Shown in pieces: positions 32,392 to 46,017 of a stretch of 64,000 nt of DNA. The notes below the pieces were generated by a model, which worked only from the letters and a program-made list of their open reading frames with translations, was not told where the DNA came from and searched no databases. How positions within the stretch are numbered: the stretch's first letter is position 1; every line of letters starts with the position of its first letter. A program made the translations under genes and the position numbers. Source of the stretch: Paracentrotus lividus (Eukaryota; Echinodermata; Echinoidea; Camarodonta; Echinidae); NCBI GenBank assembly GCA_940671915.1, contig CALNVZ010003747.1, positions 77,214 to 141,213 on the forward strand, written 5' to 3'.

Positions 32392-33866
32392 ATATGTACC
32401 CTACCGACTTTCTCTAAAAATAAACCGGCAGAGAAAACACATATAAACACAAAGCCAAGTCTTATTACACAAGAAAAATGTCTTGAAAAGGCCAACCACT
32501 AATGGGGCTAACTGTCCAACTGAGTCCATATAAAAAGGATGTTAAGATAGGCACGATATAAAACAACGAAACAGGATATAAGAATCCAGGGGTAGGGTAA
32601 TATGATAAGATATGGGGAGAAGTCCACAAAGGGAGGAAGTTAGGACATTATAAAGTCATCAAACCTAGTGGGCAGGCGGTGTGAACGAGAAGGACGACTG
32701 CCCGTGTTCACTTGGGGGGGTACTGGAAACAGTCTCTTCAACACTATCCTGTGCGCAGCTAGTGAGTGGGAGACGGAGGGCTCATGAAGGTTGGGATGAC
32801 AGTGTGGTCCAGTGATTAGTGAGGCGGGATGAATATGTTCAGTGGGTACAGTCAGGAGTAGGTGATCTGACGGCTGAGCGGTATATTCATCCACCATCGG
32901 ACATCTGTGGAGCACGTGAAGAGGCAGACAGTAGTAGGTACCTTAAAACCACTGGACATCGGGACCCGATATGAGGATTGCCTGAGCTGCGACCCGACAA
33001 ACTTCGGGATGTTACACCAGTTCGTATCGGTGGAAGTGACCAGATACCGGGACGGCAGTAGTTTTGTCACGGCTCTGTTTGAGATAGACCAATCCCCAAC
33101 CCCAAAACTGCATATCAGAGGCTGGACGCCAGAGGGAATCCTGGACCGCTCACTATAGGGGTGATTCGCCAGGCGTGAGTGTTGTTGGGTTGAAATAAGC
33201 TCTGTGTCGGAAAGGGGAATCTGGTCATGTGAAACTGATCACGCTGAGTTCCACATTTCACGAGCAGACAGACCCCGAGAGCGGAGTCTACTATTGAGAC
33301 GCGCTGTTGCTAGGGACAACGTCACAGCGGAGTATCTTCCCACCTGTGGGCTCATGGCGCAATATCTCGTCTTCCAAGCTCGCGATATGGCCTTCTCCGC
33401 GACAGTGGTTCCTTGGGTTTTTGCACGCCCAAGCTCGTAGGTTATCCTGAGGCTATTGAGATGTTGATCATTGCGTAAGGCCAGAAAAACCAGGGGCCCC
33501 CGTCAGGCGGATATGATAGCGGGGCCGTCAAGGGGACCGAAGCTCACACACAGGCGACAGAGAGTAGCAATCACGCAAGTGTGTCACGATTTCATCCTCG
33601 ATGAGACACGTGACTGTATAGGAAGTGACGCATCCGAGAGTACGAGGATCATCTGTCTGGAGCGGCGGAGGAGAACGTCAGCAGAGAAAAGAAGTACCTA
33701 CGAACCTCGGAGAGTCACCATGTTACTGAGCGGGTGACAGTGCGTGGGGCAGTTCGGAGGAGGCACATTGGTGGCACCCATCAGTAACACGGGAGAGGCC
33801 GAGTCCATGTCAAGGGCAAAGAAGTGCCGATTGACAACAGTCTTGAGCTGGTGATTAGTAGGATGC

Positions 33867-34991
33867 TCAAGCTGAAAGGTGGAGAGATGTAAGAAGACCG
33901 TCAAGTACACTACGTGGGAAACATATGCATTCACGCGTGAGATGGAGATGTGCGTGTTCACGACGGACCACGAGGAGGCCATCCTTGGCAACAGTCGCCA
34001 CACGGAGGTAACGCTTGACATCCTTCACATTGGTAAGTCTCTTGGATGGCCGTGTACCCTGTAGAAGATGTGCATGAGTGCGTCGCAGGTCAGGACACTC
34101 TGACTGAATTCCAAACCAAGTAGTCCGTGATGTGAATGGGAGCTTCTTGTGACCAGCAAGGACATCTGATATGGAAACCTTGTGGACAACCGAGTCCTCG
34201 GTCTGGCGAATGAACAAGCACACCTGACAACATGAGCTCAGACAATCTGGGGCATTCCTGCTGGCAAAGTCGGATGGGATATTGGCGGCTCCAGCAAGAT
34301 GCCGTACAGAGCATTGGAAACGACTCACAGTGGAATGAAATGTTGAAACGCGTGGGCTAGCTGAAAACTCACCGCGGCAAAGTTTCTGGAAAGCCTGTAC
34401 ACAAGGCTTACTATCTGTGAGGACACATGCCTTGTGACTAGACTGGACAATATATGGCCCAAAATGTTTGCAGGCTGCAGCAATGGAACGAGCCTCCACC
34501 TCACGTGGGAGCCATGTCACCTGGCGCTCACGTAGCTTCGAGCTGAAAACCCCCGCTACCTTAGGCTTGCCCTGCCTAGTAACATACCATGTAGCACCAA
34601 CACCACGGTCTATGACAGCACCATCTGTGACAATCCAAAGCTGGTCAGATGGGCTTGGGAGAGTGATAGTGCGAGGAGATGCCAATGCATCCTGTGCAAC
34701 CTTGAAGGCAGTTCTTAGATCATCATCCCAACGAATAAGATCAGCGGATTCGCGGCCTGCGACGACAGCATCTAAGGGTGTGAGAAAGGATGCGCAATGG
34801 GGGAGAACACGAGCAAGCATCTTGAATGCGCCAATAAAGGATCGCATTCCTTTAACTGTACGTGGTGAGGGGCATGATGCAAGGGCAGCGATACGATGGG
34901 GGCTGGCTACTAATGTGCCCTGCGACCAGATCCAGCCCAAGATGGTAGTCGACTTGGGGCACACAACTGTCTTGGCAGCAGAAAGATGCAA
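33867..34991 (-). CDS. RNase H / integrase N-terminal part of retroelement pol (374 aa)
   Basis: Longest open piece of the pol. Starts just after the RT palm with [19 protein letters not shown] (the RT thumb/connection). RNase H acidic residues are visible in [32 protein letters not shown] and IPSDFASRN. The end enters the region that leads into the integrase zinc domain; the HPTNH histidines are already in another frame (33698-34021). RNase H removes the RNA strand during reverse transcription. It is only a fragment of a larger polyprotein. Confidence 0.75.
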   Translation of the reverse strand: MHLSAAKTVVCPKSTTILGWIWSQGTLVASPHRIAALASCPSPRTVKGMRSFIGAFKMLARVLPHCASFLTPLDAVVAGRESADLIRWDDDLRTAFKVAQDALASPRTITLPSPSDQLWIVTDGAVIDRGVGATWYVTRQGKPKVAGVFSSKLRERQVTWLPREVEARSIAAACKHFGPYIVQSSHKACVLTDSKPCVQAFQKLCRGEFSASPRVSTFHSTVSRFQCSVRHLAGAANIPSDFASRNAPDCLSSCCQVCLFIRQTEDSVVHKVSISDVLAGHKKLPFTSRTTWFGIQSECPDLRRTHAHLLQGTRPSKRLTNVKDVKRYLRVATVAKDGLLVVRREHAHLHLTRECICFPRSVLDGLLTSLHLSA

Positions 34992-35196
34992 ACCAGCCTT
35001 GCGAAGGGCATGTAAAACATGTGCCTAGTTCTTCAACAGATCTTCAGGAGTCTGTCCCCCACGGAACAAGTCATCGGCAAGCTTTACAACAACACCATCA
35101 AGGAGTAAATCCCCAAGGACACGGCACATAAGCTCTTCAAGTGCAGTCTCAGAACCCGGCATGCCCATGGCACACCGCGTGTAGACACGGACACTT

Positions 35197-35679
35197 CTAT
35201 AGGGGGTAATACTTCATAGATGCTTTGGACAGGGGAATTTGGTAGAAGGCATTGGTCAAGTCAGTGACAATGATGTGTTTCCACTGGCCAATCTTCCTGA
35301 GTGTGGAGTCAACATCTGGCATGAGAGAAGGCTGTGGTTTGGCATAGCGGCCAACCTCAGCAAATGCGGTAACTAGGCGGAAGCCACCACTAGGCTTTCG
35401 AACCAGGAAAGATGGATTCACATATTCGACAGAAATACCAACATCCTCAGGGCGAGCAAACACACCCTGCTCCTCGAGAGAATTAAACTTACCCTGAAGC
35501 TCTACCAAAGAGTCCCGTGAGTATAGAGGGAGGCGACCTTTACGTTGAGGAGGTTGAACAGGGCCCATGTTTACGACGGCCTCAAATGGGCCAACGGCAC
35601 CATTATAACCAGGGAAGGCGGGGTCGAAAACATCATCAAACTCCCACATGAGGGACTGAAATTCGCGACGAGTAGTCAT
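35197..35679 (-). CDS. Reverse transcriptase N-terminal part of retroelement pol (160 aa)
   Basis: Contains fingers and palm motifs: [18 protein letters not shown] and [17 protein letters not shown], with the first catalytic Asp in VTDL. The frame stops at 35197-35199; the remaining palm continues in another frame and carries LADDL (34992-35190), the YxDD-box equivalent, followed by an in-frame stop near 35023. The ORF is not functional alone. Confidence 0.75.
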   Translation of the reverse strand: MTTRREFQSLMWEFDDVFDPAFPGYNGAVGPFEAVVNMGPVQPPQRKGRLPLYSRDSLVELQGKFNSLEEQGVFARPEDVGISVEYVNPSFLVRKPSGGFRLVTAFAEVGRYAKPQPSLMPDVDSTLRKIGQWKHIIVTDLTNAFYQIPLSKASMKYYPL

Positions 35680-36059
35680 CGAGAGAACACCGTCAGGATC
35701 AAGCCTAACCCTGTCAGAGAAACTGGAAGAACCTGGAGACTATGCCGGACAAGTAGGAGTCTGTTTCACCTGAGGTGGAACATGGGAGGTTTGAGGGTCA
35801 GAGGGAACAAAAACAGGGCGAACCTGACAGAAATGCTCGTGCTTACGAATAACGTGAGGCTGCTGCGTGAGATTAGGAATGCGAACCTTACCAGCAATGC
35901 TATTGACAATGCAGGGTTGGGGCCAAGGGAGATCTGCCCTGTACTTGGGTGTCTGAGCAGTAACCCTAAGTTCAAGGGCAAGGGTGTCACAGGAGGCTAT
36001 CTCATCCGGAAGTGTGAGTTCGACAAAATCGTCAGGCAACAATACAGTCAACGAGGGAG

Positions 36060-36084
36060 NNNNNNNNNNNNNNNNNNNNNNNNN
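36060..36084. other. Assembly gap (25 N)
   Basis: 25 undetermined bases inside the retroelement region; the true length is unknown. Sequence immediately to the right (36085-36330) still reads plausibly as retroelement on the minus strand (GDDLVIRMVPGS-like), but beyond about 36400 no similarity is evident. Confidence 0.95.
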
Positions 36085-36399
36085 AGGGAGGGGCACGGCA
36101 GAACATGAGCACGCCGCACAGCAGGGGACTGGCAGCTAACCGGCTTCCAGGAACCATACGGATAACTAAGTCATCGCCGATACGAACTTGGCCGCTTTGC
36201 CCGGACCTGACGAATGAAATGTCATTGTAGGCTCCATAAAAGGAGTGCCCGCTAAGTTTATGTCCACGTCTAGATGGTGTTTGAAACTAGTTCCTTCGAA
36301 ACTAACTCCTTTATTCTCCCGAGTAAAGGAGAGCCTTCGGTCTCACCAACAACCTCAGAGGGAGGCCACCATTCGGCACTTGTGGGCAGACTGAGAACT

Positions 36400-38105
36400 A
36401 GGGCTTAATACATCTGACAAAGATTTTTGACTGCGGAAGCCACTGTATCATATGTGCCCCCGTTGGCACCACTTCAACTAGTGGACATGCGAACAATGCC
36501 TAGATGGCCACAAAACACATCCAAATACGCGGATGGCGAAACTTTGCACCCTAGGCCCTATGATGGACCAGAAGCGGGAACTCTATCTTCAAAGGCCGGG
36601 ACAGAAAAGGTCCACTGCTCCACTTGGCATATCTCATCACAATCGTCATCAGATCTCCAAATATCGCAACCTGGCGGGCTTTAGCAAGATAGCGTCTTAT
36701 CCTGTTCAGGACAGGAAAACACCACTCACTTAAATAAGTGATGTATACAGCACGTGCGCTTCGCGGCATAGGGGCATATTGCTTGGTTCGCTAGCTAGGT
36801 TGTTGCAGGCCGATGCCTGCCCGAAGTTCGATCCTAGCTTGTTGGATGGTAACAGACGTGGGGAACGGGTACCGCGTCAAAGGGGGCACTGAGCTGATGT
36901 TCTCATTGCGCGTGATGAATTCTCTTCGTAGAGTGTTTCATCTAGAGGCTATCTGGGCCTTGGAAATCTCTGGTTTTAGCATGCCAGGGTGCGGAAGCCT
37001 AATTCTGCCCGTTATCGATTGTTTACAAGCGATGGGAGGTCTGTGATGATACGAGCTGGAACTCAGATAGAAGCACGTTGAATTCTCATAAGTGTACAGT
37101 GTCTTCATTGCCCATCATCCTGAGACCGGGGTCCCCGTGTATTGGTGAGATACTCACCATTTAGCAGTAAGGAGATTTATCTCCAGATAAATTGCAACAA
37201 GTCGTCTGATAGAGGTCTTCGTGAGTACGTTCATGGCCTCAAGCTATTTGATTACATGAAGTCAAGGAAATGTTGCCCCTAGTGTTCTCGAAAACCAAAT
37301 GGAGGAAGCTAATCAATAAAGCCATTATGCTAAAAGTAGATGTAGAAGCCTCGAACGATCGATTACCGAGAATGATCCGGACAGAAATTGGCCTATCTAC
37401 CTAGCATAAGATCCAAAATTGTGACCTTTCGACGTGCAGTTTCGCACAGTAGGCAGGGGAGCTGAGGGGTCATCGGTTAAGCTTACGAAGGGGTTTATTA
37501 TTTGTTCTTTTTGCCGCACGAACACATCTGCGCCAAGAAGGGACGCGGCAAAATATCGATACGTGTTAGAAGAACCGGTTTCTAGTCTCCAACGTGGTAA
37601 ATCAAAGGCTTCTGCCATACACAATTTTCGGAATTTGAGGTTTATTTTTCAAAATGCCACTGTTAAAGCACCACTGTTTCGGTCAATTCACAATCCCTAA
37701 GCGAGCCGACCGCCATTTAGTAAATATGAGGAGTTTGATATCCAAAATGCGCTTAAATTTCTCATTGTCATGATAGAAAAATTGAAATTAGTGCTATTAC
37801 TTCTCCCCGACCATTTTCAGACTTTGCTACCTGTTCTGCAATGAACAATAAAGTTCTTGGAACCCTAAATTCAAGAGTGCCAGATTCCATGATCAAAAGA
37901 CATAGTACATTTAAATAAATTCACTTTCCCAGGATAGAACAGCTGTACTATAAAATTTTTCCCAACAAATAGACTAGTATTCTCTCGAAGTGACAGAGAG
38001 AGTGTGTAATTAGCGCCTTTTGGAATCAAACTTTCGAGACCTGTGGTACTAACTGCTGAACCAAGAGTAAGGAATAATAGTAACTCTACAACCAACCAAC
38101 ATCTT
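36400..38105. other. Unidentified sequence right of the gap
   Basis: No microsatellite, TIR pair or coding domain seen; ORFs of 66-88 codons overlap on both strands. It could be retroelement gag/UTR decayed beyond recognition or poor-quality consensus. Confidence 0.4.
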
Positions 38106-38109
38106 GAGA

Positions 38110-38429
38110 GAGTTGGCCGGCTGAAAGCTCGGATGAATAAGCATTCTGTCTGCTGGGATAGAAAGGGTTTCTCGCCCACAGATAGAGCTCCGAATAGTTC
38201 GTATATTAAAGCTGACCACCACACCAATAAATACAAACGACACTACATCCCGAAAGTCTCTTTTCCAGGTAATCGGAGAACAATACATTTATACACAATC
38301 AAGGCTAAGAAGCTGATCCCGATGCAGTTAGAAGGCGCAGCTTACAAACGCAAGACCTAGATTAAGAACGCTGACAAGTGTGGCGCTTATAAGCTATTAA
38401 CACTAACATTAACAATCACATCACTGGCG
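38110..38429. repeat. Dispersed repeat R, copy 2 (with extra left arm)
   Basis: Core 38222-38429 matches copy 1 with frequent one-base and few-base indels. The left extension beginning GAGTTGGCCGGCTGAAAGCT matches 45789 on (TAGTTGGCCGGCTGAAGGCT), so copies 2 and 3 share a longer unit. Confidence 0.7.
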
Positions 38430-41400
38430 AAGCTCGTCATGCAATTGCCTGACGATGATATTGATAATCTGATTTACATTTCTGTTTGGTTTTAATTTAT
38501 AAGGTTTCCAATGTCGTTTGCTGTTGCCATAATTGCATGTTCCATTGCCAATCCCATGATACAATAGCTGTTCACTAAAGATCTTGAAAATATTAAACAA
38601 CTCCGTAGATACAAAACCTACCTGCTCCAAGGATCCTAACGGCTAAAACCTTCATCACAATCCTCTAACCCTAACAAAGGACAAACGAGTCTTACATGAA
38701 ATAAATTTCAGAGCAGTCGGTTTGTCACTATTGATACATGCAAGATAAGATAATTGTAAGAAACTCAAAAATCCTTCACAGAATGGATTGATGAATGAAC
38801 TGAGTGAGATGAGCGACGACAACGATGATGATGACTACAGTTATATGGGGCATATACATAACATGCCATATGTTTTATTTAGATTTGTGATAAATTAAAA
38901 TAACTCAAAAGAGAGGAACTTAGTCGAAAAAGTTCTTATAAGAAATTTCATGTTATATGATTTTATGAACTGATGACCATGAAAATATATATAATGGTAA
39001 GCCTAAAAATCAACATTCTTTCTGTCCTTATCACCTACTATCACGGGGAATTTGTTTCAGAGATGGAACTCCCTGAATATGAGTTAAGTTTGTTTTATCC
39101 CCAAGCACTTAACGAAGTTCCATTCCTAAAAAACCATGCTAAAGAGACCGGTGCGGTCTAGTGTCTCAATGTTAAAATCACCATGTAATGAACATTCTCT
39201 ATTTAATTCTAGGAAAAGGTCTAGTGGTTGCCTGACCTTTTCGCATCAACTAAGTGTTTGGCGTTTGATAGTTTGAGATATATTAATTATTAGTGAATTT
39301 AATAGCCAAGAAAACGGCAACGCTAACCAAAACTGCGACTAGAATTAAGGCAAAACCATCAAATTTTGCGCATCATGCCTTATGCGAAGCTGGGGTCACC
39401 CACTCTGTCAATTAGGCTACGGGCACGTGCCAACAACAGACTAGACCTGCTGTTGCATGTACAAAGCTGAGCGCACTGGTTCCTGCGTAACTTCTGCGAT
39501 TCTCTCCGTTCTAAGTAGAGATACCCGCCCGAGTAGTGCGGAAAAAAACGGTGGCTTTCACCTGTACGTCGATACAGGCCTCCATGTACTTGCGAAGGTA
39601 CCTACCGCGACTGCAACGAATTTACTACGAAACTCCATGGCTCATGAACCGGGTAGTGCACGTCGAAGGATACGGCTAGAGCTGTATGACCGCTCCGCAA
39701 ATACGAGGCACGGATCAAGGAAACGAATTGAAGCCACCTTTTCGGCCCAAGGTTGTCTGGGGACAAAAGAACCGGCAATCTATTATGGTTGGTACGCATG
39801 GGCCCGATAAAATTCATTGTAGTTAAAACATCGGTCTGCATCCGCTACTTAACGTCTTGCATAACCCCTTTTGCCCTTTAAGTAGTGTTATGGCGAATCT
39901 CATACTACCTTTATTTTTAATCTCAAAAAGCAGTTTTTCTAATTAGAGTAAAAGAAAATGAATTGACTTTAAACTCTTCGTAGAAATGGTTTACAGAAAA
40001 TGACTAATAAGGGTATTCTTGCATACGATGAATCATTCGCACGTCTTCCCACGTGCAAATAAAGTGCATTAGAAAACCTAATATATGCCGCACGACCCAA
40101 AATAGCCAGCTCGAAACTGGTCGCAGGTCGTTAACTGTTATATCCTAATGCCCAGTTATTATCTACACTTCATTCGGTGACTTATATTAACCACTTTGTC
40201 TATGTGCGGATAATTTGTATATGGACCTTCGAAGGTATGTAACTGCCGAAGTCCCTATATGATTATTAATGGTTCCAACATGTTTTGATAGTACACTTGT
40301 CTCTTAAGTTCCGATAGCGTGTTGTAGCTGATGTAGTTTGTAAGATAAATATAGTTATCGATCTTGAACCTATGCGAGTCACAAAAAAATCCACCTCATA
40401 TCAAAATCCCATACTAATTTAACAACGTATATAAACCAGCTAGGTTTACGTATTTGTGTCCATAGATACAATTGTGTACAAGTTTTGAGCTTACATTGAA
40501 TATCAACCGATCAAAAATTCCGGAGTAACGAATTACATTCAAAAATAAACCTGAGTAGTTTTTTTTCAGTCTCTTTGTATAATTTATTTATATCATTATG
40601 CAGATGTATTAACCTTCATTGTGAACGTGTGTTGTTATTAAATGAAACGAAATGGGGAGCAAAACTACGACTATCTTCGGTGCCCTTTAAGCTATCAGTG
40701 GAACAACAATATATCGTCAGACGAGTCGATCGTAAGGCACAAATATACATGTCATTTTATATGGATTCATACATCAATCAATGACTAGATGAGAAAACAA
40801 ATTGTAATTGAAATGCACTTTCAGGAAAAAGAAGTAACAGACATCTACATTTGAAACAAATCCAACCCATAGTTTTAGGAACATAATAATATAGACCAAA
40901 TTTTTGTTCGCAAAGACTTAATAGTATAATCTGAAATATGAATTAAAGGGAATTGAGGTCAATCCAAACATAACAAAGAAAAAACAAAAAATTGCTGCAT
41001 TTTCAAGATTTAAATATGCTAATATTTGTCTGTTTATAAATAATAATGTTGGAGCCAAGTATTTATTGACGTTCTCGGCGATTGATTTGTGCAAGTGGTA
41101 GAAATAGATTGTCCCATAAACACAGGAGTACAAGCAAACTTTGTGAGGAAAGTGTAATATAGTATAAAGACAAACTTTAAGGTACTCACAGTTTTCTTCT
41201 TGATACGTTTCTAGGCTAGTTTCAAATACATAAGTAATTACGTCTTTTTATAGTCTCCTCATATCCCAGGATTGTCAATTAAATGCCTGCGCGGAAGTCG
41301 AACAATCATGAGAGCTAATACTAGAGTACTGGCATTCAGGTCCGATCACAATAGCAGTATAACCAGGACGCCGTCAACCATGCTCTTACAATTAACGAAC

Positions 41401-44400
41401 CTTTACTCTCTTTCCCTGGTGCATTCTACGATGATTAATATATAATCGTCCGGTTGAATCCGTCATATGAAGTAATCAATGAAGTGTTCACAAATAGCTC
41501 TTGGACAAATGTTGCGAAATCCACAATCTTACACCCACTAAACTGACCACTGTATCCTGCGATCAACTGCGATTAATGTAATTTTTATAAAATAGAAACC
41601 TATAAAAAAAATATATAATAATTTCAAAGATTTGTGGACAACCGGTAGATCCTTGATCTATGCCTCAATCTAACCATTACAGTTCACTGTAGATATGAAC
41701 AACCTATATAAAAATAAATATATAACAATCTTGAATGTAATGTAGAGTAGTAGCACTATACCTAAAAGCCATACTGATCTTCATCTGCTAATAACTGTGT
41801 CTCCACTTGTCTATAATTCAACTGAAAATATATAAATGGGGGCCGTCAGTCACTATCCTCTAATCACTATAGAAAGCATGCTCCAATTTTTTTATAAATA
41901 TTGCTCCTGGTCTACCAACTAATAGTCTATGAATAGGCATATTTCAAAAGTCAAAGTTCGTTTCAAGTGATTTGGTGTAGCAACAGATCCTGTTGATAGC
42001 TATAGGTATAAGCATCTAAGGATGACCCTTCCGCGAGACTTCAAAACTAAAACAAAAAAGTCGACAACAGTAACTCTATTATTTGGGATTAATATAAATT
42101 GAATCGTTTAATATGAAAACTCTGAGGATTTTCATGCCCTCTCTAGTATGATACCAATCTACTTTAGTTAGTGACAGTTCACTCAATTAAATATGCGTGG
42201 TTATTGAAATAAAGACTACTAAGTGCTAGTAACAAGCAAGCTACTGCTTCTAAACCTGCCATTAATATACTGTTGGCCTATCTGGCGAAATTCTGATTGG
42301 TTGTCATGTGTGTGGAATTCTACACCAATTATAAGGCAGAAAGGGTCAATATTATCTTGACATGGTAGAGCCTTACATAGTAATCACTGATTTGCTACTA
42401 CATAGGACCTGTATCTCACCGATAAGTTTGAATGCATCATTCCAGTTGCTAGATGTAAAGGGTTTGGATAATACACGACTGGGAAATATTTCAATCTACT
42501 TCCCAAAAACTCAGATCGAAAGGTAGGATATGCCGCACGGTAGTTAGAAACCAGAGCTTTGCCGATTCCATTTCATTTCATCAAGACTACAAACATGGAA
42601 GTATAAAGTTATGATAAGAATGGGGACAAGAAATCTATGACTTTAAATTAATGACATGCTTGCTTAAAACAGTTAGTCGAGATTTGCCCTGCATTTAAGT
42701 TAAATCTGATGAATAGAATGTCGTCCTATACTCATACCTTATACGAAAGGTTCGTAGTTTTAACCTATACAGACTAAATCTACACAATTCCTACAAACTA
42801 TTCTAATGTATATAATAGAAGGTTCTCGGAACCAACCACAATTACTATAATAAATATGTGAAGACAAAATTCGTGTAACACATAGTTTATATTTTATGTA
42901 GGTAACTTAGACTGTGAAGTATTATACGTGCGTAAATCAAAAAAATATCATAGCTTGTTATAATAGGAATTGAGTAGTAATCACTCTCAATATTATTTGG
43001 AGCCGATCGGAACTACAGTAGTAATATCAAGGGGTGCAAACCTGAAATGGAAGCCATCTTCGAACTACACACCCGAATAATACTTGATTTTAACATGATG
43101 AAGATGTTGAACTCCATTTCAAAAAGAAGGACAACGAATAAGCCCACTTTACATTATTTGTTTCACTATAAAAAACAGTTAAATCTCTGCTCCCAGCTTC
43201 AAAGGTCAGTCATTAGACAATTATCATGGGTATCATATTTCATATTTGATTAATCCTAAATATTTAGGCTAATTCATCAGCGGGCTTGATTGAACCTTAC
43301 ATATATCCCTGACTTTACGTGTAGCCAAAACTGTCCACCGTGTTGTAAAAAAATGTCTACATATGTAAGGGTCCTACACTTAATGTCGCCAGTAGTGTAA
43401 CAAAACCACCCAGTTTTCTCCATTGTTTGGTTTGTTTAGTAACCGAGCAATTACCTATGTTAAGCTATAGCCGGCTTTTCATATGGCAAGTCATTATATA
43501 TCAGGGACAAGTGTTGTCAACCTGAATTAATGCCCTATCCTTGCGTAAACAAGGTGGATATACTTCACCTGAATGTATGGAGATGCAGTTTTCATTAGTG
43601 GCCAGTCAATCTGGAATCTGTTCTCGTTATCATATTTTGAGTCATTCCGACGGCAGACGGTCTCGTCATGTGGAAGATCTATCTTAAGGGAAAAGTTGTT
43701 GCCATGAAAAACCAAAAAAATAAGTTTCACTGTCAAAGACGAAATGAGTTATATGTTGATAAGGTCTCTATACAGGAAACTTCTGTTTCGACGTAGTAAG
43801 CAAGGCCTCAATTTGTGACGTCCTCAAAATCCGGAGTAACAGTTAGCCTGCGATGGACCCAAAGATAATATATCCACAAGCGGTATAGCGTTGTCGCAGA
43901 TTATTGTTAAAGCCGAATTTAAAATCGTAACTATGTTATATATTCTGCTTAGATTGGTATTATGTTATGCCGTGAATCTTTCCTTCCTTGAGGCGGACAG
44001 TATATTTATAGTTCTCATTGTTAACACCAAGATGATTTTTATCGAATCTTCATACCTTGGCTAAACATTTCTACCTCCCTCTCGTCCTATTTACTTGATA
44101 ATTAATCAGCACTCAACCTCACCTTGACCGCCGAGAAAAGAGCGAAGTAGATCGTATAATAGGATGATAAAATGTGAGATGCTTATAGCCTGTATATCAA
44201 CGGCACAGCTCAAATGCGACCACCCGACTGGGAGAGCTCTGTCCCATATAATGTTATCATATCACAAAAAAATCTCACCAACCATCTAAACCAGAAAAGC
44301 GCACAATAAGTGTGGTAGGCCCACCTCTCGCTGTGTAACCAAGTATGGCTAATAAGTTTTTTATGTTTCCTCATATCCTATTAATATTGTTTAGTGCAAT

Positions 44401-45785
44401 AATCAGTCTAAACTAGGTCTAGACACATTAATGCTAGTGTCTCTAGTGAATGTTAGCAGTAATTGCAGTCAGCAATTACACAGTACGTCAAAAACTCACC
44501 TTGTTAAGACGCTGTCAGCTCACCAACAGAACTGATACTTAAGTCTAGTTAGGAGTGGAAACACTAATATTTATATGGAAGACAGACAAAATATGCACCT
44601 CACAGAATTTGCAATAACAGTCATCTCAACCAGATGTGTAGATAGATATTCGAACACAAAGAGTAAACACTTATTCTACCTAGAGATAGGATCAAAAGCA
44701 TATGAAACAACCACGTATAAAACTTATGAGAAATTCGATATGCCCATATGATATACGTGAATTAGACTATTGGCGTATCTTTCATAGTATTCATACGCAA
44801 CCTATTAACACGTGAAAATATACAACCATAAAACCGCAATGCAGTCGCAAATACTATAATGATTAGGAAGGTGAGGAAACTATCCTAGGCCTCGATCATA
44901 CAACATACACCTTCTTCCCGTCACCAAACGGGTATAAAGGAGGAAGACAGAAAGAAGAAAAAAAAGTAGGTATCGCCAAGAGAAGGCGTGAGAGAGAAGT
45001 AGAAGTGTAGGAGCAGAAGAAATTTAATAAAGGAAAGTTAGGAGCTATAGAATGTTCGCAAAATTTTAGGATAACTAAATAATCTATAAATAAAGTGAAG
45101 TATGAAGCCCAAAGATTCCAATATATTATCTATAATTTAAGAAATGGGCTCCCGAGTCGACTAACTTCTGCGTGAACAACCTATTCAACCACTAAGAGGA
45201 CAATCGCCTACAATATTGTTACCGACCTAATACCGTGAGGCAGAGCGCGCCAAATAGACCTTAACCATCTAAGGGGTGGTGGCGATCAATGAATTGCCAC
45301 CCACTCAGACTATAACACCAGCGCCGCGACCCAAGATCCGACATTAGAACCTATATCCTAAAGAACCGGAGAGCCCACAATTTTGAGGACTAAATGTAGT
45401 AGGCTGCTCCAGATGACTTATAAATACATTTAAAGAGGGGAGTCGCACCAAATCGACACTATAAATATGTAGCAGAGATAGGAAGGGTGGATGAACAATC
45501 TACTTAAATAAAAGACATCCCCAACACATTAAACTTATCGGGAGCCGTGAATCATCAGAAAGATTAAGCTCGTGACTTCCAGCAGCCACAATAGTATAGC
45601 CGTCATCCACAGTTATAAGAAGGAGCAGAACCTAGAGACATATACCTTAAAAAGAATAATAGGTAGGCCAAACATGAAGTCTTAAATCATAGAGCGCAGT
45701 CCGAAATCGAGCTTAAATATTTAGAGAGGGTGCTACCAAATGCCCGAAAAATCCCATTTAAAATCTTAAGAGAAATATGAACTGG
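38430..45785. other. Featureless 7.4-kb AT-rich block
   Basis: No ORF above 117 codons (39457-39810, no domain). No microsatellite, no long homopolymer, no satellite phrase and no TIR pair was noticed, in contrast with every other part of the window. 44900-45760 is especially purine/A-rich. Bounded by repeat R copies 2 and 3. I see no gene in it. Confidence 0.5.
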
Positions 45786-45788
45786 ATA

Positions 45789-46017
45789 GTTGGCCGGCTG
45801 AAGGCTCGGAGATAAAGCAATTTGTCTGCTGAAGGGGTGTCTCCAACGAGAGTGGGTTCGTAGAGAGCTGTCGCCACACCAATAAATAAAACAGACACTA
45901 CATATCCAGGCTAAGGCTGATCCGTGCAGATGAGCGCAGCTTACAACGCAGCTAAATTAAGAAACGCAAGGTGGCGCTATAAGCTATTAACACTAACATT
46001 AACAATCATCACTGGCG
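45789..46017. repeat. Dispersed repeat R, copy 3
   Basis: Left extension as in copy 2, then the core 45877-46017. Compared with copy 1 it lacks about 48 bp (the CCGAAGTTATTTTCAGG...CACT segment) and otherwise matches closely, ending in the same ATCACTGGCG. Confidence 0.75.

Larger units (their letters stand above)
32640..36330 (-). pseudogene. Broken LTR-retrotransposon pol (protease-side linker, RT, RNase H, integrase)
   Basis: Reading from high to low coordinates: a linker domain (frame 36096-35740), reverse transcriptase (35679 to about 35000), RNase H (to about 34200), the integrase HHCC domain (near 33900), the integrase core (33700-33200) and a C-terminal tail ending near 32640 in RPTRFDD-like sequence. 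RT-RH-IN order indicates a Ty3/gypsy-like or BEL-like element. It is interrupted by a frameshift near 35195, a stop near 35023, a frameshift after the HHCC histidines, several shifts and stops in the integrase core, and the N gap. No gag was found upstream. The lesions may be partly sequencing error, given the indel-rich character of this block. Confidence 0.75.

Noticed and set aside
33471-35028. Plus-strand ORFs (33471-33737, 34468-35028)
   Set aside because: Antisense shadows of the minus-strand retroelement pol.
35545-36108. 187-codon plus ORF spanning the N gap
   Set aside because: Antisense to pol and contains undetermined residues.
39457-39810. 117-codon plus ORF in the featureless block
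   Set aside because: No domain, no codon bias visible, overlaps an antisense ORF, and the surrounding consensus is doubtful.
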